From: a virus
Strand: one strand, 5' to 3'
DNA length: 30,404 bases
IMG/VR virus record: IMGVR_UViG_3300025759_009106
Span: 1 to 30,404 of that record
Program-made: the position numbers and the translations under genes
Shown: piece after piece, positions 9,040 to 21,600 of the stretch
How the letters are laid out: each line of letters opens with the position of its first letter
Numbering within the stretch: position 1 is the first letter of the stretch
Notes under the pieces: generated by a model
What the model was told of the DNA's origin: nothing
Database searches by the model: none
Seen by the model: the letters and a program-made list of their open reading frames with translations, nothing else

Positions 9040-12000
9040 ATGAATATATTTGAATTCATTCAATCAAAACCAGAACTTCTAGAACAAGAGCAAGCAAGTC
9101 AAGTAGAAAGACAACAGATCTATGATTACTTTGTAAAAAGTATAGATCAAAGGTCTGAGTTGGAAAGAAAGGCATTTGAATCTTTTAACAGAAGGACTGG
9201 AGTATATAACCCTACACCCTTGAATTTTTCAGATTCCGCTCCAGTGTTTAAGGCTATAAAAGAACAGGAAGAGGAGCAATTAAAAAGAAAATCTCTAGCG
9301 TTGGGATTTGTAGAATCCTTCATGCCAGAAGAATCTGAGGAAGCAAAAAGAATCCAGCAACAACAAGGAACTTCTGTTCCAATGCTTCAGTATGATCTGG
9401 AAGGTGATTTAAAATATGTAGATAGAGATTCCTACCAGCAAGCCGTCGATTACTCTTCTTACGGATTTGAAAACCAAAGAGGTTTGTTTGGTATTGAATA
9501 CTCATCAAGGTATAATATCACAAACGCTATGATGGCTAACAGTGAGTTATATGACAAACTCAGGGAAAGAAACCCAACTTTGTTTCCAGAACCAACGGGA
9601 GAAGAACAGGCACTTATAAATTCTTTTCTAAAGTATAGGGGATCTTGGCAAGCCATGTCCTCATACATTCCTATATTAAATCTTTTTATACTAACAGGAG
9701 TAATCAACCCAGCAACAGAAGGAAATGAAAATGCCAGTGAAATAATCCCATTCTTTGGAAACGTCCAAAGTATGTTTTCTGATTCTGTTTTACCAACTGA
9801 TATGTTGTTTTCAAGAAAACAAGAAGGATGGGATGGCAAGAAAGCGTGGGAGGTTCTTCAAGAAGAGCATCCAGCATTTGCTGCATACATGACTGATGTT
9901 GTTGGGTTAAACGTAGACAACCTTTCGCAAACAAATAACCAATATGATTGGAGATATGTAATCAACAACAGTCTTCAAACAGCCGCAGCACAAACAACCA
10001 TTTCTGATTTTCAATACAATGCAAACTTTTTAGAAAAAACTGGAGATACAATATGGCAGTTTGCAAAACAATCTGCATTGTCTGTAGATATGCCTGCCGA
10101 ACTAGCAATCACGGTTGGAACAGGACTTGTTTATGGAGCCGCAGCCCTTGGAACAAGACTCATTCAATCTACTAGAGCAGCGTATAGAATGAAAAGAGGA
10201 CTTGATGTTCTTGAAACAACAGCAAGCATAGGCAGGTCTACTCAAAGATTAGGAAAAATACAACAAGTTATAAAAGGAGTGCAGGCATACACAATTCCAA
10301 GCAACTGGGGACACTTGGTTGTAAATGGATTTAAAACAGAAGGAATTAGGTGGGGAACTGGAAGAGGATTTGGTTATCGGTTGGCTCAGATGACTGCGGT
10401 TGATTTTGGACAGGGACTTGTTGAGGGTGCTTTATACTCCATTCAAAACCAAGCAATGGATAGTCATCTATTTTCTACAGATAAACTATGGACAGAAATG
10501 TGGCAAGAAGGTATTGGTCAAGCGATATTTGGAAAGGTGTTTAGAGGAATCAACTGGGGCGTTGGTTCTGCGACAACAGGAGTAGGAGACACACTTCTTT
10601 TAAATAAAGTTTGGTCTAGGGTATCTAGCCTTGTTTCACCAGAGATCAAAGAACTAGTCAAACTACAATCAGGAATTCAAGGATCAGATCTCACGCCAGA
10701 GCAAAAACAATTGGCTCTTACTGTTGGTATATCCATGATCCATCAGCATGTTGGGTTCCAACAAATGACGGGAAAGCCACAAACAGGAATGCCACCAGTG
10801 GTTATGCAAACCCTAGCAGCAATCCAAGAACAAGGAAAACAGAATGGCACGCCTGTTGATTTTATTGGGATAATGGAAAAAGCAGTAAAAGACCTAGATG
10901 GAAAAACTTTAAGTGATGAAGAAGCGACCTTATACCTTGTTTCTAGAGTTGTAGATACGGCTAGAAGTTTACAAATACCCGGCTTTGAACCCAATAGCAG
11001 CATGAGTGTAGACCAAGTTGTACGATTGATGGTTAGAAACAATCTTATTGAGGCAGAGTTAAAAGACAAGGGATTGGATCCAGTAAATAAACCAACTGAA
11101 TATGAACGTGCTTTTGAAGAAGCAGAAAATAAAATTGCAGAAAATCCAGATTTAATTCAAGCAGAGGTTGATGTATTAATGAAAATAGCAAAAGATTTAA
11201 AGAGCAGAATGCCTTCTTTGTTCTCAGACCCTCCTCTTGATACACGACCTGATTGGATAAACTTAAACCAAGCAGTAGATGCTCTTCCTTCAGATACACG
11301 GGAAGAAGTAGTTACTATTATTAACGAATCTGAAAGAGGAAATGTTGAAGATAATACAGAAGAATGGGATCGTAGAACCAAAGAAGATGAGCCTCAAGTA
11401 AGAGAACTAACGAGACAAATGGATCAAGGAATGGAACGATGGGATAGAGAAAGGATCGCTGCTGAGGCTCCTACTGAGGCTCCTACTGAGGCTCCTACTG
11501 AGGCTCCTACTGAGGCTGCTCCTGAGGCTGCTCCTGAGGCTCCTACTGAGGCTGCTCCTAAGGCTGCACCTACAGATCCTTCACCTAGAAAATTAAATGC
11601 TTTTGCTAAACTAAAAGCAAAAGTTGATGATGCAAGATCAAGAAATCTAGGACCAAAAGAAGTTTTAAATAGGTTACATAACTTAAAAAGATCATATAGA
11701 CTAGCGATTGAGTCTGATAATGCCGATCCTTCTCATCCTGCTATGGTTGATATAGATAATTATATACAAGAAATTGAAACAGAACTTGCTCAACAAGGTT
11801 ATGAAATAGAAGATCCTATTGGTTCGTTATGGGATGAGGGACGAGCAGACCTTAAAGTTGTAGCATTTAATCCAAATCCCGAAACAGACGGAAAAGAAAT
11901 AGATGAAGTAGAAGCAATTATTGTAGATGTTGAAAAACCAATTATCCGAAAAGATGGTGAAATAATCCAAATTGGGCAGGTTGTAGCGGAAGATAGACCA

Positions 12001-12630
12001 CTTTCCGATTCTGAAATTGCAGCTAAAATTGAACAAGAAAAATCTATAAGACAAAGACTTGAGGAAAGAACTTCCGAGGCTGCTCCTGAGGCTCCCGATC
12101 CAGAAGAAGCAACACTTGAAGATTTTATGAACTGGGAGGATGATAATAGATACACCATTGCACAAATTGATAAAGCGGTAAAAGATGGGATAATTACTGA
12201 ATTAAGAGGTGAAATGATAAAAAGAGCAATAGTAAAATTAAGAGGGAAAGGCGATGCAGAAATGGCAGATTTCAATATAAATTTTGCATCAGGTAATGTG
12301 GTTGGTGCCAAAGAAATATTTACACATTCTTTACCGCAATTAGAGGCTATTGCACGATGGGCAAAAGGTGTTAAGACCCCAGAACAAATTGCTAGGGAAA
12401 CTGCTAGGGCTACTGCTAAAGCTGTTGCTGAGACTGCTGAGGCTCCTACTGGGGCTCCTGCTGGGGCTGCTTCTGAAACTCCCAAACCTGTTTCTCAAGC
12501 ACAGGAACAAGTTAAACCAACGCCACCAATTCCCCAAACTATAACTAAACAACCCAGAATAACCAGAGCGCAGAACAGAGTTCAAGAAAATTTGTTAGAA
12601 GAATATAAAAGAAAACATGATTGTCTTTAA
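9040..12630 (+). CDS. Large internal virion protein with Ala/Pro/Glu linkers
   Basis: 1196 aa, SD AAGGA at 9029-9033. The N-terminal half has hydrophobic stretches around residues 210-230 (YIPILNLFILTGVINPA) and 355-375 (ELAITVGTGLVYGAAALG), consistent with membrane interaction. From residue 809 a repetitive (EAPT)n/(EAAP)n linker separates the body from a charged C-terminal region. Similar linkers recur near 1013 (EAAPEAPDPEE) and 1129 (ETAEAPTGAPAGAASE), bracketing two small domains. The last residues are EEYKRKHDCL, with the only cysteine at position 1195. No catalytic motif was recognised. Being between the gp15-like gene and the giant gene, it is probably part of the ejected protein set; it has no clear T7 counterpart. 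Confidence 0.65.
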   Translation: MNIFEFIQSKPELLEQEQASQVERQQIYDYFVKSIDQRSELERKAFESFNRRTGVYNPTPLNFSDSAPVFKAIKEQEEEQLKRKSLALGFVESFMPEESEEAKRIQQQQGTSVPMLQYDLEGDLKYVDRDSYQQAVDYSSYGFENQRGLFGIEYSSRYNITNAMMANSELYDKLRERNPTLFPEPTGEEQALINSFLKYRGSWQAMSSYIPILNLFILTGVINPATEGNENASEIIPFFGNVQSMFSDSVLPTDMLFSRKQEGWDGKKAWEVLQEEHPAFAAYMTDVVGLNVDNLSQTNNQYDWRYVINNSLQTAAAQTTISDFQYNANFLEKTGDTIWQFAKQSALSVDMPAELAITVGTGLVYGAAALGTRLIQSTRAAYRMKRGLDVLETTASIGRSTQRLGKIQQVIKGVQAYTIPSNWGHLVVNGFKTEGIRWGTGRGFGYRLAQMTAVDFGQGLVEGALYSIQNQAMDSHLFSTDKLWTEMWQEGIGQAIFGKVFRGINWGVGSATTGVGDTLLLNKVWSRVSSLVSPEIKELVKLQSGIQGSDLTPEQKQLALTVGISMIHQHVGFQQMTGKPQTGMPPVVMQTLAAIQEQGKQNGTPVDFIGIMEKAVKDLDGKTLSDEEATLYLVSRVVDTARSLQIPGFEPNSSMSVDQVVRLMVRNNLIEAELKDKGLDPVNKPTEYERAFEEAENKIAENPDLIQAEVDVLMKIAKDLKSRMPSLFSDPPLDTRPDWINLNQAVDALPSDTREEVVTIINESERGNVEDNTEEWDRRTKEDEPQVRELTRQMDQGMERWDRERIAAEAPTEAPTEAPTEAPTEAAPEAAPEAPTEAAPKAAPTDPSPRKLNAFAKLKAKVDDARSRNLGPKEVLNRLHNLKRSYRLAIESDNADPSHPAMVDIDNYIQEIETELAQQGYEIEDPIGSLWDEGRADLKVVAFNPNPETDGKEIDEVEAIIVDVEKPIIRKDGEIIQIGQVVAEDRPLSDSEIAAKIEQEKSIRQRLEERTSEAAPEAPDPEEATLEDFMNWEDDNRYTIAQIDKAVKDGIITELRGEMIKRAIVKLRGKGDAEMADFNINFASGNVVGAKEIFTHSLPQLEAIARWAKGVKTPEQIARETARATAKAVAETAEAPTGAPAGAASETPKPVSQAQEQVKPTPPIPQTITKQPRITRAQNRVQENLLEEYKRKHDCL
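11464..11569 (+). repeat. In-frame tandem repeat GAGGCTCCTACT
   Basis: A 12-bp unit GAGGCTCCTACT is repeated four times and then mixes with GAGGCTGCTCCT units, encoding EAPT/EAAP repeats at residues 809-844 of the 1196-aa protein. The same units recur at about 12076-12100 and 12430-12477. The tract is likely to vary in copy number by slippage. Confidence 0.85.
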
Positions 12631-12642
12631 GGAGATTGCACT

Positions 12643-15600
12643 ATGGCAAAAAAACCATGCCCACCAGATATTAAGGAAAAAATTCTTAACGAGTACAGAG
12701 AAACCCTTACTGGTTTAGATCCTCAAGAAATTGAAAACCTAGTTGAAGCAATGTCCTTAAAGTTGGATGGTAAATTTAACTACAATGAGATTGGGGTTGT
12801 AAATAAATTAACTGTAGAAGAACAGAACGAGTTGGCTCAACTAAGAAAAGAATTAATTAGTGGATTGCAAAAAAGAAAGAAGAAGAATGTTGAGTCCATC
12901 TTAGGTGACAAGTATGAGCGGTTTAAAGAACTGCATTATCGAGAGTCTGCTGGAGGAAGAGAACGGGTTGTTTCTGAACAGGAAAAACCAAAGACAAGAA
13001 GATCACAGGTTGCTGCATTGCAAGACCAGATTGAAGTATTGGAATCAGCAGGTGAAACAGAAAAGGCTGAAGGAGTTAGGCGTGTTCTAGAAATTCTAAA
13101 AAGAATTGAGAACAAGAATAACATTGCTGGAAGAAACAATCAAAAAATTAGAGAGATTAAAGAAAGATATGATATCATTGAGTCTGAGATTTCTCAAGTA
13201 AGGGAAGCACTCAACCAAAGCGTTTTTGATGCTACAGGTCAAGAAGAAATTAGTTTGATTGAGGCAAGAGATTCAAAGCAGCAAAGCCTAAGCAATACTG
13301 GAAGAAGAATTGAAAAAGTAAAAGAAGCAATTACAAGAGCAAAGAAGGACGGGAACAAGGAAGCCCTAGCAAAACTAAAGAAAGAAAGAGACCAGTTATC
13401 ATCAAAGGCAAGGAAAGAAGCAAAAGAACTCCTAAAGGCAGAGGAACTGTTAAAGGACTTTAATAAAAGAAAAGAAGCATCTAAAAGAGGCAATACGGCA
13501 AACGCTTATCTTCAAACTTTAGAAATGGAATCATTAAAACTTGCAAGAGAACTTAGCAAGTATGGATCAAGTAATGGTTATATTTTCCACCGTTTAATTG
13601 AAAACGGACCAGCAACCGCAAGAGAAATAAGCAATGCTTTAAAGACCGCTAAAGAAAAGATTGATGCACGAAGAAAAATAATTGATGAGTTGATGGAGCA
13701 TCGCAAATCAGAGGGACTGGATACAATGCTTGTAGTAGACCTTGCTACAATTCTAGGACCAAGATTTGTTCTAAGTCGGGCAGATAACAAGTCAGAACTC
13801 TCTTTTGAAGAGACTGATAAACTGTTTAGGGAATATAGAAAAAGAGCAATGGCACATGCTGCACTGACAAATCAGTTCATTTCCGATACAGAATTTGCTG
13901 ATCGAAGATCTTTAAAAGCATTGGAAGATCTATTCAACAGCATTGACGCATCTACAGTCATTGATGGACACGATCCTCAGCCTCTTGTTGAGGGATCAAC
14001 AATGGAGGAAAGGGTTGAAAGATCAACACCCGGAGTTACATCCGAAAGGTGGAACAAGGAAGTTAATACAGGCAGGCAGTTGTTTAACGTCCTTCGACTG
14101 TTTGCTGGAAGAATCAATACACTAAGATCCCTGCCTAACTTTGGAAAGTATGTAGACATTGACTACATTTGGGCTATTCTATTGGATATACCAGAGTTAA
14201 GAGATCGCCACCCAATGCAAATGTTTCCCGATGCTGCTAGGTATTCGACTGTAAACGAAACAATGGATAAGCCAGAAGATCAGGATATTAAAAGTGCTGC
14301 TAGGGCAGTCCTATCTGAACTAGGAATATCAGATGATATTCTTTTGGGAAGAGAGTTTACTGACTTTGAAGGATGGAAGTATGAGGCTCGCATTGTAAGT
14401 TTTGATATTGAAACCTTTGTTGGCGGAGAAGAGGGCATTCATACCATTGGTCTTACAGTTAATGGTGAACGAAGACTTATGTATGCAGCAGATCAAAGGT
14501 TCTCTCCTGAAGAACTTATGAATGTTCTTCAAGAGATTGAATCTCTTCAAAACAATAACCACATACTAACCACCTTTAATGGAAGTGGATTCGACCTATT
14601 GCAAATGGCTAAGGCCATAGGAACAGAAGAGGCATACAAACTTGCAGCAAGAATAGCATTGCGAAGCGTCGATATAATGCATAATGTTGCATCTTGGGAA
14701 GCATCCAATATGGCTGGAGGAGGCACTGGAAAGAACTTTAGTCTTGCTAATGTTTCCGAAGCAGTAGGGGCTACAATGGCTGGTAAGGTAGAGAGTTACT
14801 GGGCATCCTTGTGGTTCTTGAGATCAAAGGGAATAACGGTAACTGTAGACGATCTTAGTAAAGTTGCTATTAGTGATGCTGAAAAGAAAATCATTGTGGA
14901 CGATGCAAACAACTATACCCCAGAAGAAGCACGGATATCTTTAGAAAACTATATTACCGGGGACATCGACTCCACAGCAATTGTGTTTTCTAATCTAGAA
15001 AAGGTAGCAAGAGGTACAGCAACCTTAAATATTAAGGATAAGCATGGAACATCGTTTATCCTTCCTGCCAACCTAATGCAACCTAACTGGAACATGGACA
15101 CTCGTTATTCATCGTTCTTTGGTGGATTCAGACAAGCAATGTCTGATTGGAAATTCTCTTCAGAAACGGGTAGAAGAATGTTCGACCAATACTCAGCCTT
15201 AGTTCCAGATGGTTCTTACGGTCGAGTGGAGTTTGATCTAGACAAGGTAATGGGTCGCATCGTATCTATGATGACGGCAACCATGGTTCTGGATCCAAAG
15301 TCTAGAATCTTGGGTAGAACAATTGCTTCAATTGCCCAAACAGATATGACTCCAGATGAAAAGATTGCATCTAGTTTTATTGGTTTAATTACAAACCTTC
15401 AAGAATCATCAACCGAAGTAAACAAGAAAATGTTTGCTGATTCAGGAAACAGACTACCACTTAAACTCCAAACATATGCTGAGGGAGGAGACAGACTTCC
15501 TACATTCAACTATGCAGAAGGCACTGTGGAGGAGCAAGAAAACCTTTATATTGCTTCTATGGTTCAAGCAATGAAGGATCAAATCAAACTATCCCGATTA

Positions 15601-18600
15601 ACAGTAGAAGATATATCTAAAAGTATTGGATATGAGGGAGTTGTCACAGATGGAAACGATAACTCCTATGCTGAATTAGCTAAGTTTATAGTTACCAAAT
15701 ACACAAGACATAGAAACTTTAGTCTTGCTGATTTTGGAAATGGTAATTTAGACTTTGCACCAGCACAGAATGTTGGTCGCGGTCTTATTCAGGCTGTTAC
15801 GGATCAACGACAAGGATTTAAAAAGTCTCTCAATAGAGAAAGAACCTTTCAAGAGAATGTCGATGTGGTGGAGAATCCAGAAGAAATTGAAAAATCAATT
15901 GAGAATCCACTAAACGAAACATTCCTTACGAGAATCTTTAGGCACCCAAATCAACATGAAGTTAATAACATTATTCCAATTTCGGTTGCAGACATCCAAA
16001 CTGCAATTTGGGATTTTAAATTAAGAGAAAGAATCAAGCACATTCTTTCGTATGAGTTTAAAACAAACGAAGAAGCACAAGAAGTTATTAAGCAGTATCA
16101 AGACCTTGTTGCCGATGTTGAAGAAGTTCTTGGTGAAACCAAAACAGAGGTTTTAAAACTCCTACCAAATGTGAACAATGCTGTTCTTGGAAACAAGGTT
16201 GATAGCATTGATGAGATTAGAGAAAGAATTGTAGAAGCACTTTTAGATCTACCACAAATGCTATTCCTTTGGCAACACGACTCAGTTACTTCTGGTGAAA
16301 ATGAGAAGATGTTCTGGGACGAAAGCACGCAGAAGACCTATGTAGACGATGCACTAAGTCCGGGATCATTTAATAGCATTGGTTTAATCTCTACCATGGG
16401 TCCGCAGTTTGCATGGTCACTATCTTATTTCCAATCAGACGATCCAGTTAAGCAGAGAGTGTTCTATGAAAAACTTTTCTTAAAGTCCCTTGAAAGAGGA
16501 AGGGCTTTATTTGAAAAGAACAAAGATGTTTATAGCGTCTCTAACTATAGAGACTATAACATGAATGGCGTACACCATGCAGCAGCACTCCACCTTGCAT
16601 ATTCAAAAGATAGGGAATCAAGGATTCTAAACCTTTTGCTTGAACTCAACAATGATAAGATTACTGGAGAGATTCAAGATCGGTACAATAAAATTGGTGA
16701 GTCTATTATAGAAAACCAAGATGCAATTAGAGAGACCCTTTCAAGATTGGGTGATAAAAGAAAACTAGAACAATTCGACGCAATTGTTGATTTTATTAAA
16801 ATGGATAACGCCAATACATTTAGAGAGATAATGAAGGGAGCAGCAATTCCTAGAAACTACCTATCGGGTGTTCAAGGAATTAAGAGAGGGATTAGAGAAA
16901 AAATTAAAGAACTAGATATAGCAGTCCCTTTTGATGTAAACTTCCTTTCTGAAATGTTGGTTAATGAATCAAATGTAATCAATATGTTTCTACTTGATTC
17001 AGCCTTATCAACAATCACTTATCAAGAGCGAATCCAACTTGCAAACAAGATTGCTGCGGAAATGTCTGACGTTTATTCCAATGCAACTTGGTTTAGGGAA
17101 TTAAAAAATATTGCAGCCAAGACAGGGGCAAGTACAGAATCTTGGTTTGCCGGATCTCAGATTAGAGATCTTATTGAAGAAAGAATTCTTTGGGAGTCTA
17201 AGGTAACTGGAAAGTCAGTAGAAGCGGTAAAGGAAAAGTATAAGAGTAGAGTGGAGAAGGCAGAGGAGTATGTAAGAAAGGTGAGAAAAGAGGCAGGAAT
17301 ATCTGGCAAGGTTGATATTAGATCAAGCGAGCATATGAGAAACCTTAACATTATTCTTCTAGGAGATGAGTTTGCCTATAAGAATCTTCCAACTCTCCGT
17401 GCCATTAACGCAATGAATCGCGTTTCATTTAGAATGAACATGGATGCCTTTATGAGACAGGCATCAATGCTTCCATTCCATATTGATCCTGCTGATTCTT
17501 TAGGATTTGAACTATATAACATTTACTTTTCCTTTGGGCACGACACCTTCGGTGAAAGATTCTATCCAACAGGAATGAATGGAGTTATACCAATTAACTC
17601 TTCATTTGCAAGTGTTGTTCGTTACTTAACACAAGGTGGAAAAAACGACAACCCAAATGCCATGTGGGAATTAAAAGACAACATGCTTTACAATATGAGC
17701 AGAGAAGAGGCAATTGCAGAAATTGACAAGATTATGGCAAAGAATATTGCTCTTCAGTTCGCAAGAGAACATATGCCAAAGTTTGGAGATTATGTAGGAG
17801 AGTCACAAGAATCACTAAGTAAGTTCCTTTCAGATTGGAAAGAAAGGTCTTCATTAGAAGATCAAGCGTTCATTCGTGCTGAAAGAGATAGTGTTAGACT
17901 AACAGATAAGGAAAGAGCCGAACTTAAGAAGAATGGTGGGTATGTTGGGATGATCATGCGTGCCATCTTGAATGAAAACAATACAAGAAACTCTACCTTT
18001 GACACTACATATTTACCGGGGGTGGAAAGGTCTGTTAAGGGTTTTGCTGCACTAAGACCAGAGTATGCGTCCATGCGATGGGAAGACCGTGGTATCTTCA
18101 GTCTCATGGAAATACACTATAACCGAAGATTGGAAAATGCAAGACAATACAGAGCATCCATTAAGGATGAGGATCCCAAGTCTGTAAATGACATTCTTCC
18201 ACCAAGTTCCGCTGGGTATGTTAACCCATTTGAAAACTCTCCTACTCCAATGCCACACGTTTATGAAACTCCTTTTGATTTCATTCACGAAATGACCTAT
18301 GGAGATTCAAACTCCAGCGTGGAAAGAAGAGCAACCCATTTAAGAAACAGACTGCAAGAGTTTGCAAGAATCAATGGATTTGATTCTCTCCTGCCAGAAA
18401 CAGGAAGCGGAGACTATGCAAGAATCTACACCATTATGGAGATTCAAAGAAAGGTATTGGATAAGTTTGTCAAGAAGATTATGAAAATCATTGACTCTCC
18501 AAATGCATACGAAGAAATGCTTATGGCAAGAATGGAAATGCTTTCGGATCTTACTGAAAGATTTGAGTTCCATCAGAACGTGTCACAACAAGAAGTCTTG

Positions 18601-21600
18601 ATTCAAGACCTTGGAAACATGATTGGCATTAAGGGATCTGATGTTGCAGGAATGCTTTACATAGATGTGTTTAAGTATTTAAAGAATAGAGGAGTAGATC
18701 CCCTATCTAAGATTAGTCTTGGTCTAAGTCCAATGAATACCCTTAAGACTGATCCTGATACACCCACAGGAAAAGAAAGACCAGCACCAGCAACCATGGC
18801 TCAAAAGATCCAAGGTGTTGAGGCTTTCCAAGTAATTACCAATATTCTATATTCAGAAGTTGGAAGACAGTATGCAACAAAGTTCTTAAAGGAAAAACTA
18901 ACACCAGAAGAATTTGATGCATTGGAAAAAGATAGAAACGGTTTTGTAACCCTGTCATCTATCCCAATGCAGTATCAAAATCACATTGCTCTGTGGCTTT
19001 ATAGCCCACAGGGTGGACTTAACAACTTTGATATCACAAGAGAGATACCTCTATACATCTTCATGGATGAGGTAACTGGTGAAACCTACATCCATACAGA
19101 ATCTGAAGAGTCTATTGCAAGAAGGATTGACTACAGCCCAATGGCTCAACCAGTTAGAATAGCAATGGGTTCTTTCAACATGAATAACAAAACAAACGGA
19201 AAAGCACAATACCACTTGACTCCAGAAGATCTTAGTCAAATGCTTACCGCTCTCCGCAATGTTAGTTTCTTTGAAAGAATTGCCCTTGCTGGTGCAACTA
19301 GAAGTGATATTGGAATGACAGTAACACCAGAAATGAGAATGGTCAGTGCAGAAAAATCTAGATTCTACGAAGCACAAAGAATCATGTATGGAAATGAAAT
19401 GGATCTTCTATCCTTCCTTCATAATGAATCTGGAAATAAACTTGAAACCACCATCTCAACCAAGCGACGAGACGAATTTGGAATGCCTTTAGTTGTATAT
19501 GACGCTACTTATTATACTGGAGGCGAAAAGTATGGAAATGTTCCAGCATTGGTTGAAGCATATGCTGGTTATGTAAACCAAGCCATTATGATGGCAAGAA
19601 AGTATGGATTAGAAGAAGAAGCAGAAAACCTTGTCAACTTTATCAAGGACAATGTTAAAAATAAGGATGGAGATTTCAATCTCATCCCCGCTATGATTAT
19701 CGTGGCTTCGGCTTATGACAAACCAATTAGCCACCAACTAAAACTATTAACTGGTTATTTTGGAGCCGGTGTATCTGACGAGTATATCAGAAGCCTACAT
19801 ACCAAGGTTTCAAAGATAGCCTCTACTTATCTAATGGTAACTAGCAGAACAGAACCAAGAAACCCATTCTTCCATCAAGCAAAAAGAATGGTTGAGATTC
19901 TTGGAACAGTCAATGTAATGAATACAAATCTTTCTGAAAACTTCATTGGATATGACGGATCTCCAGAACATGATTCATTGATTCGCAAAGCAGTTGAACG
20001 AGCCAATCAACTATACATGTTTGATCGAGGAAGACGATCATCCCCCGGAGAGGCATCCTCAAATGCATCAGAGTCTTTGTTTGTAAATCCTGAGTATCAA
20101 ACTCTATTGGACCCAAATAGCAGAAACACCATTAACAACGCTATTGTTGAAATGGTTGAAAACAATGTTATCTCAGAAGAAACAGCGGGAATGTTCAGAT
20201 CAATGATTGCAATCATTGCCGATAAGAATGATGCGTTCTTGGATGGGCTTTCAATTCAACTGGATCCCAATCTTGAAACTGAAGGCGAAAGCCAAAGATA
20301 TGATAACAGGTTTGTAATAAAACTAAATCCACGACTCCTTAAGGAACGAGCGGTTCCTGAAATAATTGAAGTGTTTGCACACGAAATAACACACATTGCA
20401 AGACTGAAGTATATCAAAACAGGAGGAGATTCTTGGAGAAAGTTGACTGCATTCTTTAGGGATCCATCAGCCCAAGAAACAATGCACTCCATGGTTTCTG
20501 CAATGTATTCTGGTGACAAGTTTGAAATTAACTCCTTAATTCAACACTTCAAATCAAACCCAGAAGAGTTCTTGGCAGAGTGGGGAGCATTTGTTCTTAT
20601 TGCAGAAGCAACAAAAGAGTCCAATAGAAAGTTAAGGGACAAGTATACCAAGGCTTCTGAGTCAAGCATGGCTGCACAAGAAGCAACTTCTTGGTGGAAG
20701 AGAGCCTTTGCTAGAGTTAAGAAACTTGCACAAACAATAACAATTGGAATGAATGAATTTAGATCCAAGCATCCAAAGATAATGAAACTCATGGATGATG
20801 TTGTTGAGGAGATGTTCAACTTCGATGGGTCTTTTGATAGATCACGACCACATGTGGTTGCTGAATCTGGATCCTTCCAATACCCAAGAAGATTCTTTGA
20901 AAAGGGAACAGGAATACTGGATGTCAACAAGTTGATGTCTCTTTACTATGACTTCCAAGTTAGGGATGAACTTGGAAGACTAAGTATTCAATTAGACCCA
21001 ACAAAACAAAAGATACTGGATGATGTAGAAAAACGCCTCGCAGCCGTTGAGGGAAGAAGAAACTTGCTAGGACAAGATATTCAAGAGTATAGCCAAGCAA
21101 TCTCTGAAATGTATGACATTATGAATGAAAACCCAGAGAATAGAAGGCTTTCCCCTCAGAATAGATCTCAAAGAATTGCTCTTGCTAATCTTGTTTTAGA
21201 GAAAGTAGCAGAACAAAGAGGTGAAAGAGTTGGGGGATCGGAGGCAGAAGATGCCATTAGGACCGTTGGAGACAAGGCGTCGGAACTATTTAAGCATGCT
21301 CTTGATGTCCTATACAATGGAACTTCAAGAACCCCCGGTAAGAAGGGATTGTGGGGAACATCTGGTATTGGTGGAGGAAACGATTCAGGATTAACCTACG
21401 CATCATCTGAAACCATCCTTGCTGCTTTAGGATATTTATTAGACTCGTCCAAGGGATCGGCTCAAAACGTCTTTACAACCCAAAACCAAGGTATAATTAG
21501 CAGGTGGTCTGCAATAAGACAGGAAATCAACACTGCATCTCTCATGGTCCACTCAATTAAGGGAAGATGGGGCAAGGATAGCAACAAAGTATTGTTTGGT

